Position numbers and translations under genes: made by a program. The notes beneath the pieces were generated by a model, which saw only the letters and a program-made list of their open reading frames with translations, ran no database searches and was not told where the DNA came from. A DNA stretch of 64,000 bases from the NCBI RefSeq assembly GCF_002072955.1, contig NZ_LPUF01000001.1:343001-407000 (forward strand). Reading direction: 5' to 3'. This stretch comes from Methyloprofundus sedimenti. Lineage in GTDB: Bacteria > Pseudomonadota > Gammaproteobacteria > Methylococcales > Methylomonadaceae. Positions 9,038-17,192 of this stretch are shown here, in pieces; position 1 is the stretch's first letter, and every line of letters begins with the position of its first letter.

Positions 9038-9413
9038 ACATTTTAAATTACACAATTGTATTGCAGCTAAGCAAGATCTTTGTGTCAGTCCTCCCGCGCT
9101 CTCCGCGAGAATTAGTAAGGGAACCCTTTGTGTTCTGTAATGCAGAGTATTTCATCATCACTTCCTCATTAAAGTAAACGAGAAACTTTTTATATATGTC
9201 ATTCCGGCATGTTGGTTGAAATCCAGTGCACAGAAATGAGAATGGTAAAGGCCACAGCATTTAAAGGAATTATGATAATCATCCTCCTCTTGTATTATTT
9301 TTCTGAGTAAAATCTAAAATTTTTTTGTGGCTATTGTCAGCTAAAAAAGAGCGTATAGTCCAGAATATAACTAAATTATAGTTTAACTTAGTTAATAATG
9401 AGAGGAAGAATAT
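9038..9413. other. Gene-less stretch upstream of the multicopper oxidase
   Basis: A 70-codon minus-strand ORF spans 9048-9260 but has no recognisable domain. Near the right end is the short inverted repeat listed separately. Nothing else is supported. Confidence 0.4.
9368..9394 (+). promoter_or_regulatory. Inverted repeat upstream of the multicopper oxidase gene, possible operator
   Basis: TAACTAA (9368-9374) and TTAGTTA (9388-9394) form a 7-bp dyad, with TATAGT-like sequence between the arms, ending 19 bp before the ATG. A strong Shine-Dalgarno, GAGAGGAAG, follows. A regulator site is possible; it does not look like an obvious CueR or CopR box to me. Confidence 0.3.
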
Positions 9414-9689
9414 ATGACGAATAAAATCAACTATAACAGACGTCAATTTTTACAACACTCTGCTTTAGGTGCAGCGGCATTAACAGTTTTCCCTGAAATG
9501 CTGTTTGCCAAAGCGGGACAATTTCAAAATAAAGCAACTCCTGGTTTTAATGCGGATATAGAAATTGAGTTTACATCGCGCGATGCCTATATCCCTATTT
9601 TAAAAAGTGGTCGTAAAACGAAAGTTCAAAAGTATTACGCTGAACTTTTAAAAGGTCCTAAAAATACTGTGGTTGAATTGGAGAATAAC

Positions 9690-9695
9690 TATTTA
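9690..9695 (+). repeat. Left 6-bp target-site duplication of the IS
   Basis: TATTTA directly precedes the left terminal inverted repeat. The identical hexamer follows the right end at 10687-10692. The pair marks a single transposition event into the multicopper oxidase gene. Confidence 0.9.
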
Positions 9696-9720
9696 ACCTG
9701 AGTTCGGGATAAGAAAAGGT

Positions 9721-9785
9721 GGGCAGTCTTTTGAAAATCTGAAAAAATAGAAACAACCAAGAATTTATTTTTTCTAAGACTGCCC
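9721..9785 (+). promoter_or_regulatory. Inverted repeat abutting the transposase start codon
   Basis: GGGCAGTCTT (9721-9730) and AAGACTGCCC (9776-9785) are perfect complements. The second arm ends one base before the transposase ATG. In RNA entering from the multicopper oxidase promoter this hairpin would bury the start region. Protective stems of this kind are known in other IS families. Confidence 0.5.
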
Positions 9786-9786
9786 A

Positions 9787-10665
9787 ATGCTAAGTTTAAC
9801 CCGATTATTTTGTGATGTAGATGATTTTTGTAAAACCTTTTTACCCCACTGGGAGAAAACCCAAATAGAAAACGGTGAAAAGAAAAGACGGAAAAAGCGT
9901 TGCATTAGCCCCAGTGAAATAATTACTTTGATTGTTTACTATCATCAGTCAGGGTATGACACATTTAAATGGTTTTATTTACGCTACTTGCCCAAAAACT
10001 TATCTAAAGCTTTCCCAAAGGTGCCGAGTTATAACCGTTTCATTGAATTATTGCCCGATATTATCGGTCCTTTAACGGCTTTTATGCAAACACGTTGTGG
10101 CCGAAGTGAAGGTATTGCATTTGTTGATTCAACACCCCTTTGCGTTTGTAAAAATATTCGTATTCCGCGCCATAAAACTTTCAAAGATGTGGCCCAACGA
10201 GGCAAGTCTTCTACGGGCTGGTTCTATGGGTTTAAATTACACATTATTGTGGATGATCGAGGGGAAATACTTTCTTTTTCAATCACGAAAGGGAATGTTG
10301 ATGACCGTAAACCCGTACCAAAATTGGCTAAAAATCTGATTGGAAAGCTTTTTGGCGATAGAGGATATATTTCTAAAAAACTCACTGAACTTTTAGCAAC
10401 CGATGATGTTGAGTTAATCACAACTCTCAAGAAAAATATGAAACCACGAGTCATAGCTGCTTTTGATGCACTTTTATTGAGAAAGCGTAGCATTATTGAA
10501 ACTATCAATGATCAACTTAAAAATATTTTTCAGCTTGAGCACTCTAGACATCGTTCGCTTACGAATTATATGATCAATATTGTTGCTTGTTTAGTTGCTT
10601 ATTCTTACCAGGAAAAAAAGCCTGCACTCAACTTACGTAGAGAAGATTTATTACCTTTGTTATGA
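9787..10665 (+). CDS. IS982-family DDE transposase
   Basis: A 292-residue transposase. The opening LFCDVDDFC, the HQSGYDTFKWFYLRYLP segment near residue 55, and the core FVDSTPLCVC, KGNVDDRKPVPKLAKNLIGK, FGDRGYISKKL and RSIIETINDQLKN contain the catalytic acids (D near 117, D near 194, E near 236). This matches the IS982 family closely. The start codon follows directly a 10-bp inverted-repeat arm (9776-9785) whose partner is at 9721-9730. No clear Shine-Dalgarno precedes it. It is probably active. Confidence 0.95.
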   Translation: MLSLTRLFCDVDDFCKTFLPHWEKTQIENGEKKRRKKRCISPSEIITLIVYYHQSGYDTFKWFYLRYLPKNLSKAFPKVPSYNRFIELLPDIIGPLTAFMQTRCGRSEGIAFVDSTPLCVCKNIRIPRHKTFKDVAQRGKSSTGWFYGFKLHIIVDDRGEILSFSITKGNVDDRKPVPKLAKNLIGKLFGDRGYISKKLTELLATDDVELITTLKKNMKPRVIAAFDALLLRKRSIIETINDQLKNIFQLEHSRHRSLTNYMINIVACLVAYSYQEKKPALNLRREDLLPLL

Positions 10666-10686
10666 CGTCTTATCCCGAACTCAGGT

Positions 10687-10692
10687 TATTTA
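10687..10692 (+). repeat. Right 6-bp target-site duplication of the IS
   Basis: TATTTA follows the right terminal inverted repeat and matches 9690-9695. The codon GGC at 10693 continues the interrupted host reading frame. Confidence 0.9.
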
Positions 10693-12140
10693 GGCCCAAT
10701 TCTTAATTACGTTAAAGGCCAGAAAGTTCGTATCTATTATAAGAATATGTTATCTGAGCCATCGACCATCCATTGGCATGGATTGCATGTGCCACAGCAC
10801 AGCGATGGTCATCCGATGTATTCTTTAGCGCCTGGACAAAGCTATGTTTATGAATTTGAAGTCATGAATAATGCCGGCACCAGCTTTTATCATTCGCATT
10901 CACATAATTTAACTGCAGAGCAGGTTTATAAAGGTCTAGCAGGGCTGATTACGGTCACTGACAGTGAAGAGCTAAAATTAGATATACCACGGGGCGAGTA
11001 TGATTTGCCGTTTGTTATTCAGGATAGAACTTTTAACGCGCAAAACCAGTTACAGTATTTACATGGTATGCACGGCAGAATGATGGGTTTTTTGGGCGAA
11101 AACATTTTAGTCAATGGTACACCAAACGCCGAATTTTCGGTAAAAACGTGCGCTTATCGTTTTCGCGCAGTGAATGGCTCGAACTCCAGAATTTATAAAT
11201 TAGGCTGGGATGATGGTACGCCGTTAACGGCGATTGGCACTGATGCGCATCTTTTAGAAAAACCAGAAACGCGGCCTTACTTAATGTTCGCACCTGGTGA
11301 ACGTATTGATTTATGGCTGGATTTTAGTGGTCGTGCCGTAGGCTCTAAGTTAGTTATGTACAGCTTGCCCTATGAAGGAGCGATGCCGCCGAAAATGGAA
11401 GAGCAACGCCTGGGCAAGAAATCTTCTGGCGGTATGGGTGGAGGAATGATGGGCGGTGGCATGATGGGAATGATGGGGTCTGGTTTAGGTCAGGGTGATA
11501 AATTTCCAATTGCCACATTTAAGATTACCGAAAAAGTCAGTGATTCACCTGAATTACCGAAAACATTAGGTCGATTTGAACGTTTAACCGAGGCGAGTGT
11601 AGATAATCCTAATAAACCGATACCGATAGGTATCGATATGAAGCCGATGCGTCCAATGTTAAATGGCAAATCTTTTTCCATGAATCGAGTGCTGGATTTT
11701 GAAAGAGTTGAACTTGGCTCGATTAAAAAATTAAAATATTTCATGACCACGGCCCTATGAAGATGGAAGAGGGCGAAAAAATGGATAAAGATATGGATAT
11801 GTCCGATGGCAAAATGAACATGGAAGGTGGTGGAGGTATGGGTATGATGGGTGGAGGAATGGGTGGTGGGATGATGTTATCCATGGCGCATCCGATACAT
11901 CTGCATGGTCAGCAATTTCAGGTGTTATCCAGAGAGATCGAAGGAATGCGTCAGGAAGAGTATAAAACGGTAAAAGACGGTTTTATCGATACAGGCTGGA
12001 AAGATACTGTTTTAGTGATGCCGGGTGAAGAGATTGTTATTGCCAAGCCGTTTCAGGATTACAAAGGTTTGTTTTTATATCATTGCCATAATCTTGAACA
12101 TGAAGACTTAGGCATGATGCGCCAGTTTTATATAGGCTAA

Positions 12141-12497
12141 TAAGGTCCCCCTACAAGGTGCTTCGTTGTTCCTATATATTTTTAGCTTGAATCCATGTGT
12201 TTAAACAATAGATTTTGGATGCAAGGCTGAGGAATGATGGGGTATTTTGTTAGTATTCTATGATCTGTGCTTGTAGTTTTACCTACATTCTGCAAGCATA
12301 GATTTGAACAGAAAAAATATTCTTAGACAGTTAAAATCACCAGTTACTCAAGATTTTTTATTTTTTTGGTCAATCGGTAAAGTTTTACTCGGTTCAGACT
12401 TAAACTCAGAAGTATGTATTCTTATTCACTAGCTATTTTTGGATTTAGGTTAGTAAAACATCCGGCCAAATGACATGACTTTTGATCCGGAAATCTA
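12141..12497. other. Gene-less stretch between the oxidase and the transposase remnant
   Basis: AT-rich sequence with no ORF of note and no clear hairpin plus U-tract. It may be the 3' flank of the decayed transposon. I could not identify an element end. Confidence 0.35.
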
Positions 12498-13405
12498 TTA
12501 AAGTGGATCGGCTGATATTTTGACTCTTGATTGAACATTCCCGGTGAGTAATTTTCCGGCAACCCGAATCAAGTAAATAAGTTGTAAATTAGGTTCCCAT
12601 TTGCACCATACTTTGTTGTCACTCAATTGAGCCAACCAGCGGACTGCATGGTATATTCGAGGAGTGCAATGAAATAATTCAGCAGTAGCCAGGAATTGAT
12701 CCGTCTTGATTTTTCCTAAACCCACGTGGACTTTTGCTTTTTCAATCCATGTTTCGCAAGTTGGTCGTTCGAGATACTTCTTATGTGCTTGCCACTGTGT
12801 TTGGGGTTTTGATGATACATAACACAAATAACTATCCTCTGACATATCCCAAAGTTCGGATTGAGGGTCAGTTACATTTTTCGGTAATTTAAAACTGACC
12901 GCTACGAATAGCAAGAGCGAGACCATTCGCCACAAGGATATTAAAACTCACACTGTTCCCATCGGGTTGGCCTTTTATGAGCGCTCAACTCCGTTCGGTG
13001 AGTCGTGCAGTTAATTCTTGAGCTGTACCTTGTACCTTTATCAAATAGATATGTCTTCGTATCCAGTAGTTCGCCCACAAAGTAACCACTGTCACCTCAA
13101 TAAATATTGCGCATCCGATTAGGCAATTATGCCAGTATTTGTTTGGTAAATTCAATAACACTATTGCTCGTATAGGCATCACTCGATCGGCACCAGACCT
13201 GTAGAATTTCTTTAGTTCCTTCTATAAAGGCAAGTTTTGGATGATATGAACGGGCTTCTTTGTTTTTGCAGTTTGAATCTTTGGTGCTTTCTTCTGGAGA
13301 TTTTAGCCCAAAAATATTATCATTACTCTCAGGCCTATTCCTCATTGTAATTTCTATTGTGGTAGATAAAATTCCAACAGAATACGTCAGCCTAGCGTCA
13401 CACAA
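12498..13405 (-). pseudogene. Decayed IS1380-like transposase
   Basis: Pieces of one DDE transposase appear in successive frames on the minus strand. The segment 13127-13405 ends YHPKLAFIEGTKEILQVWC then YTSNSVIEFTKQILA. Around 12960-13100 a second frame gives GDSGYFVGELLD and then WEQCEF before a stop. Finally 12498-12935 holds the C-terminus with CETWIEKAK and FLATAELF. The order matches the catalytic core and tail of IS1380-type transposases. At least two frame changes and one stop are present, and much of the N-terminal half is missing. Terminal repeats were not found. It is dead. Confidence 0.7.
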
Positions 13406-13434
13406 CAGATATAATTTTAACCCCTATTCTAGAG

Positions 13435-14277
13435 ATGATGAAACGCACATTACGCTTATTACATAGTATTATCATACTTTCAATAACAGCATGCTCCGTT
13501 TCAAAAAACACAGTAGAACCCGATGACCAGCCTATTGTCGGCTGGGGAAGTTCTGAAGGCATTAGTCGCCTGGAGGAATCGAGATATAAAACCGATTTCT
13601 TTAAATTAGCTAATCATTTTGAAAGCCAGCACAACAAGATTTTTTGCGGCCCCACTTCGGCCGCTATTGTTCTCAATTCATTGCGAGTACGAAATGGATC
13701 TATTCAAATCCCTGAAGACAAAACGCTGCTTAATCAATCTGATTTACAATTCCTTGCGAGCAAAAAATGGTCTCCTTTTTTCCAGCGTTATACTCAAAAC
13801 AACATATTTCTGAATAGCCCAAAATCCAGAGCATTTGTACTGGGTAAAGTATTGCTGGACCCAAAAGGTAATATCATCATTGATGAAAAAGGTAAGTCTA
13901 AAAAAGACAGAGGATTCCAGGTACGTCAATTAGCTGAGTTATTCCGGGAACATGGATTAAGTGTAAAAGTCAGTATCGTTAATCAAGCCCTGGATAATAC
14001 AAGTATTAAAAATGAAATTATTGAGAATTTAAGAACGCCTAATGATTATGTTATTGTCAATTATAAACGTACTGTTTTAAACCAGGCCGGCGGTGGGCAT
14101 ATATCACCTCTAGGCGCATATCATAAAGCGTCCGATTCATTTCTTGTCATGGATGTTACCCCGAATAAAGCAGATTGGGTCTGGGTAAAAGCGGATCTAT
14201 TAATACAGGCCATGCGTACATTTGATACTCATGAGAATCGTGGCTATTTGCTAGTTAAAGAAAAAAAGAGCCAGTAA
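13435..14277 (+). CDS. Phytochelatin-synthase-like lipoprotein
   Basis: A 280-residue protein with an N-terminal lipoprotein signal (hydrophobic stretch ending SITAC, cysteine near residue 20) and a phytochelatin synthase domain. The catalytic triad is visible: Cys in FCGPTSAAIVLNSL near residue 71, His in GGGHISPLGAYH near 222, and Asp in VMDVTPNKADWVWV near 239. It lacks the C-terminal metal-sensing half of plant enzymes, as bacterial forms do. Bacterial homologues mainly hydrolyse glutathione or glutathione conjugates and may make gamma-Glu-Cys oligomers. Envelope attachment implies periplasmic action. It lies beside a broken copper oxidase gene. Confidence 0.88.
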   Translation: MMKRTLRLLHSIIILSITACSVSKNTVEPDDQPIVGWGSSEGISRLEESRYKTDFFKLANHFESQHNKIFCGPTSAAIVLNSLRVRNGSIQIPEDKTLLNQSDLQFLASKKWSPFFQRYTQNNIFLNSPKSRAFVLGKVLLDPKGNIIIDEKGKSKKDRGFQVRQLAELFREHGLSVKVSIVNQALDNTSIKNEIIENLRTPNDYVIVNYKRTVLNQAGGGHISPLGAYHKASDSFLVMDVTPNKADWVWVKADLLIQAMRTFDTHENRGYLLVKEKKSQ

Positions 14278-14636
14278 ATTAGCTCTTATTACACTCTCAA
14301 TTTGAATACTATTATAAGTGTTGTGCTAAGCATTCCAATAGCATTTTAGCTGCAACCCACGATAAAAATCACTCTAAAAGCAAAGCGGGCCGTGCTGCCG
14401 CATCCCGTTAATGACCGTTTGAAAAGTGCAGCGGATCATTCCTTAGGTCACGAATTAAAAATTAAGCAGGGATAGCCCTAAAGAACTCGTAGCGCGATTT
14501 GTGACCTGATATCGTTTTTTGTTAAAACTTACTTGTAAATTGTCTCAATACAACCCTAATTTTTAATGCCTGAAAGCGCCTATTGTTGACATAAATACTC
14601 AGTTGAAAGTTTTTTAATAAGCGTATACCTTAACTA
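14278..14636. other. Gene-less stretch upstream of the riboswitch
   Basis: No ORF is supported. TTGACA occurs at 14586-14591 but without a well-spaced -10. An alternative pair is TTGAAA (14603-14608) with TATACC (14624-14629) at 15-bp spacing, which would place a start near the riboswitch 5' end. Promoter assignment is tentative. Confidence 0.35.
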
Positions 14637-14637
14637 G

Positions 14638-14720
14638 GAGACAACGAAAAGCTAAACCTGCTGTAACGCAGGGACAGAAAGTGACGGGGCCTAAATGGGG
14701 AAGCCGAGCTGCCGAAAGTG
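14638..14720 (+). ncRNA. Cyclic di-GMP-I (GEMM) riboswitch
   Basis: The segment shows the ordered GEMM-I features: AAACC (14654-14658) opening a stem CCTGC/GCAGG (14657-14661 with 14668-14672) capped by TGTAAC containing a GTAA tetraloop; then GGACAGAAAG (14672-14681), where the AAAG following the conserved GAC holds the adenine that stacks between the ligand bases; then GGCCTAAATGG, like a tetraloop receptor; and AGCCGAGCTGCCG closing the second arm. The ligand-contact G in the 5' strand appears kept, favouring c-di-GMP over cGAMP. The next long ORF is 700 bp away, beyond a terminator. Confidence 0.75.
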
Positions 14721-14782
14721 ATTCAGGAATGGATTTAATGATGTGTATATTTTAATAATATATCAATATTGCACACCTGCTT

Positions 14783-14816
14783 ACTACTCAAAAGTGTTAA
14801 ATATTTTTTGAGTAGT
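14783..14816 (+). promoter_or_regulatory. Hairpin downstream of the riboswitch, possible expression platform
   Basis: ACTACTCAAAA (14783-14793) and TTTTGAGTAGT (14806-14816) are perfect 11-bp complements, about 60 bases after the aptamer. No U-tract follows immediately, so it is not a standard terminator. It could act as an expression platform or a transcript structure. Confidence 0.4.
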
Positions 14817-14844
14817 CATTAAAATAATAATTAGGATTTTAAAA

Positions 14845-14874
14845 ATGACTGAAGAAAAAAGCAACAACACCTGA
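14845..14874 (+). other. 9-codon ORF with a good ribosome binding site
   Basis: ATG at 14845 follows TTAGGA at 8-base spacing and encodes MTEEKSNNT before TGA. It is the first translatable start after the riboswitch. It may be a leader peptide or the broken start of a lost gene. With one extra A in its A6 run, the frame would stay open to 15092, but that product is not recognisable. Confidence 0.3.
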
Positions 14875-14880
14875 ATTCAT

Positions 14881-15205
14881 TCAGAACTAGCATGGGAACA
14901 GGCGCGCCATGCTACCTCACGAAATTCCGGGACTCCTGTCGCCTTCATTCATTCACATACGCAGCGACTAGGGGATGCCCTGAACGCCCTGCGTCCGCAA
15001 CGACTACGCACAAAAGCCGCTTCGTCAAGGCTACCTCAAATGGCTTGACGGCTATTCGGAATGCAATTCTTGCTTCTCTCGCGTGCTGCTAGCACACGTC
15101 GAATCAGCGAATTGCCCTGTCGCCTATCAGGGACTAAAAATCATCACTTCGCTTAGGCTCCGTTTCCCTGATTTTCAGCGTTGGAACAGAAACTTACGGG
15201 TTCGA
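14881..15205. other. G+C-richer block of consecutive stem-loops, no coding assignment
   Basis: This block stands out from its AT-rich flanks. It contains perfect dyads in series: TAGCATG/CATGCTA (14888-14894, 14908-14914), CGTCAAG/CTTGACG (15023-15029, 15044-15050), GTGCT/AGCAC (15083-15087, 15091-15095) and TCAGGGA/TCCCTGA (15127-15133, 15165-15171). A plus-strand frame, 14892-15092, is open but has no family features. The last dyad followed by CAGCGTTGG is faintly reminiscent of an integron attC end. A structured RNA or a mobile-element fragment are both possible. Confidence 0.3.
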
Positions 15206-15250
15206 CATCAATTCAATTGTCATAACTGTAAATTTGAGTGTAATAAAATC

Positions 15251-15280
15251 AACCCGATAAATGCGGGTTATTTTTGTTTT
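15251..15280 (+). terminator. Intrinsic terminator
   Basis: AACCCG (15251-15256), a 7-base loop, CGGGTT (15264-15269), then ATTTTTGTTTT. This is a good Rho-independent terminator on the plus strand. It closes any transcript that begins at the c-di-GMP riboswitch about 610 bases upstream and separates it from the CBS-domain gene. Confidence 0.8.
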
Positions 15281-15400
15281 AGACATATCCACAAGCACTA
15301 CAGTCCATGTTGCAAATAATGTAACTAATGCGAGTTTGATGCATATTCTCTGCTTGCCTTTAATTTTTAATAATGTCCATTTTTAGGGAAATTACACATC

Positions 15401-15820
15401 ATGAAAAAAAACGAAGCGATCTCAAAAATAATGTCCTCTGAGGTTGTTACTGTTCATAAGAACCAAAAATTAAGTGATGTACGCCACATTATTTGCGAAT
15501 CAAATATCCAACATGTCCCGGTCGTTGATGGGAAAACATTAGTCGGACTAATAAGCTACACCGATCTGATGAAACTGAATATTGTTATTAACGGTGCTGA
15601 TGAACGTACGATTGATGCCATTGTTGATCAGCAATTCACCATTCAAGATATCATGGTCACCGAGTTGATTGCACTTAGTGAGACCGATACTATAAGGCAG
15701 GCATCCAAAATACTTGCCGAGGGTGCTTTTCATTCTCTTCCGGTTATCGATAAGCAAAAACAACTTGTTGGTATCGTCACAATGACCGATTTAATAAAAT
15801 ATCTTAACGATCAATATTAA
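15401..15820 (+). CDS. CBS-domain pair protein
   Basis: A 139-residue protein made almost wholly of two CBS motifs: residues about 10-60 (IMSSEVVTVHKNQKLSDVRHI then HVPVVDG.TLVGLISYTDL) and about 78-137 (IMVTELIALSETDT then HSLPVIDKQKQLVGIVTMTDL). Such stand-alone pairs bind adenosine nucleotides and act as energy or redox sensors, and no effector domain is attached. It is monocistronic, convergent with hldD and downstream of a terminator. Its partner is unknown. Confidence 0.9.
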   Translation: MKKNEAISKIMSSEVVTVHKNQKLSDVRHIICESNIQHVPVVDGKTLVGLISYTDLMKLNIVINGADERTIDAIVDQQFTIQDIMVTELIALSETDTIRQASKILAEGAFHSLPVIDKQKQLVGIVTMTDLIKYLNDQY

Positions 15821-15888
15821 TAAAAACTATTACTGGATATCCGCTTTTTTGTGATGCAGGAAGTTTGATTTTTTCAATAAATAGACGA

Positions 15889-15915
15889 GGTCTACTTTGG
15901 TTACTAGAGTAGACC
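15889..15915. terminator. Hairpin between convergent genes
   Basis: GGTCTACT (15889-15896) pairs perfectly with AGTAGACC (15908-15915). It lies between the convergent CBS-domain gene and hldD. There is no clear U-tract on either strand, so a transcript-end structure is the likely but unproven role. Confidence 0.35.
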
Positions 15916-16072
15916 CCCTAATTATTCCTCAAATCACCAGATATCAATTTTTAGCGGTGATGCACTAAACCATATTGTCATTTAAATTCATTAGAATTAA
16001 ATCAAAAAGACTTGATTCATCGGGATCACTCGGAGAGGTTTGGGCAAATTTGAATAAAGTTGCCTATTCTTT

Positions 16073-17020
16073 TTACTTCTTGCTCAAATAAGCTAAATAT
16101 AAGGCAACTCCTTCCTGAACAGTTTTGAACGCTGCATTATAGCCAGCTTGGCGTAAATTATTCATATCGGCTTGAGTATAGCTTTGATAACTTCCTTTTA
16201 AATGTTCAGGAAAAGGGATATATTCAATCTGCCCTTTTTGGTGGAACTCAATCACTGCCTCAGCGACGTCTCTGAAGGATTGGGCCTTACCCGTTCCTAC
16301 ATTGAAAATACCACAGACTTCAGGGTGTTCAAATAGCCATAAATTCACTGCGACTATATCATCAATGTAAATAAAATCTCGTAATTGTCCGCCATTTTCA
16401 TAACCATCACAGCCTTCAAATAACTTGGGGTTTTCCCCCTTTAATAATTGATTATGCAAGTGAAAGGCAACACTGGCCATACTGCCTTTGTGCTGTTCCC
16501 TGGGGCCATAGACATTAAAATAGCGTAAGCCGACAACCTGAGTCTGTTTGTCCAGGTTCAGTCTGCGTACATATTGATCAAATTGCCATTTAGAATAGCC
16601 ATAAACATTCAGTGGGCCTTCATATTCACGGCTTTCAGTAAACTGTTTAGTGTCGCCATAAGTTGCAGCCGAAGACGCATAAATAAAGGCGATAGAATGC
16701 TCCAGACAATAATGTAACAGGGTTTTGGAATACTCATAATTATTTTGCATCATGAATTTACCATCCCATTCTGTTGTAGATGAGCAAGCGCCTTCATGAA
16801 AAATGACATCTATTTTAAGAGGCAAGCCGGTATTGGTTTGTATCCGGTTAAGAAAGTCGTTTAAATCCCAATAATCAGCAATATCGCAGTCCACAATATT
16901 ACGGAACTTTGCACCATCGGTTAAATCATCAACGATAATAATATCAGTACGCCCTTGTTGATTGAGGGTTTTAACAATATTGCTACCGATAAATCCAGCA
17001 CCGCCTGTGACAATAATCAT
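16073..17020 (-). CDS. hldD: ADP-L-glycero-D-manno-heptose 6-epimerase
   Basis: A 315-residue extended SDR enzyme that epimerises ADP-D-glycero-manno-heptose to the L-glycero form for the LPS inner core. The NADP-binding loop [11 protein letters not shown] is at residues 6-16. The catalytic YxxxK is in [10 protein letters not shown] near 140. The family segment [18 protein letters not shown] is near 168. The length matches E. coli HldD (310). It is the last gene of the minus-strand hld cluster, 170 bp after hldE. Confidence 0.96.
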   Translation of the reverse strand: MIIVTGGAGFIGSNIVKTLNQQGRTDIIIVDDLTDGAKFRNIVDCDIADYWDLNDFLNRIQTNTGLPLKIDVIFHEGACSSTTEWDGKFMMQNNYEYSKTLLHYCLEHSIAFIYASSAATYGDTKQFTESREYEGPLNVYGYSKWQFDQYVRRLNLDKQTQVVGLRYFNVYGPREQHKGSMASVAFHLHNQLLKGENPKLFEGCDGYENGGQLRDFIYIDDIVAVNLWLFEHPEVCGIFNVGTGKAQSFRDVAEAVIEFHQKGQIEYIPFPEHLKGSYQSYTQADMNNLRQAGYNAAFKTVQEGVALYLAYLSKK

Positions 17021-17192
17021 AACTTTTAGCCTTGTTTTTTTTGTTCTTAAAAAAATTGAGAATAGCGCAGCTTGGGTGAGTTTGTTTGTGCAATGAAAAA
17101 AACGTGACCCAGAAATTCATCTTGCTATCTTTAAATGTTGCTTATGTTATCCGCACAATAGCAGATAAGCGAAGCTCCATTTTTTACATGGT

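Larger units (their letters stand above)
9696..10686 (+). mobile_element. IS982-family insertion sequence, 991 bp, apparently intact
   Basis: The element is bounded by perfect 19-bp terminal inverted repeats, ACCTGAGTTCGGGATAAGA at 9696-9714 and its complement at 10668-10686. It is flanked by a 6-bp duplication, TATTTA. It carries one transposase gene in the same direction as the host gene. Perfect ends, a perfect duplication and an uninterrupted transposase suggest recent insertion. Excising it with one copy of the duplication restores the multicopper oxidase frame. Confidence 0.95.
9414..12140 (+). pseudogene. copA: CopA/CueO-type multicopper oxidase, split by an IS element and a frameshift
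   Basis: The gene starts at 9414 with a twin-arginine signal (NRRQFLQHSALGAAALTVFP). It is cut at 9695 by a 991-bp IS and resumes exactly in frame at 10693. All four copper motifs are present: HWHGLHVP, YHSHSHN, HPIHLHG and LYHCHNLEHEDLGMM. Met/Gly-rich segments near 11430 and 11830 suit periplasmic Cu(I) oxidation. A second break occurs at an A6 tract (11725-11730): ORF 10747-11760 ends and 11757-12140 continues. One extra A would rejoin them into about 576 residues, the usual CopA length. The IS makes the gene non-functional as sequenced; the frameshift may be a base-calling error. Confidence 0.9.

Noticed and set aside
9048-9260. 70-codon minus-strand ORF between the TonB-like gene and copA
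   Set aside because: No recognisable family, no ribosome site, and atypical composition for a membrane or secreted peptide.
13260-13466. 68-codon plus-strand ORF before the phytochelatin synthase gene
   Set aside because: It is antisense to the decayed transposase, which has recognisable protein similarity in the other direction.
14892-15092. 66-codon ORF in the G+C-richer block
   Set aside because: The product is Ser/Thr/Ala/Arg-rich without domain features and the region is dominated by palindromes, so a structural or mobile origin is more likely than coding.
15083-15205. Integron attC site
   Set aside because: The CAGCGTTGG end and a dyad are suggestive, but no matching R'' box or integrase gene is visible, so it is kept only as a possibility.
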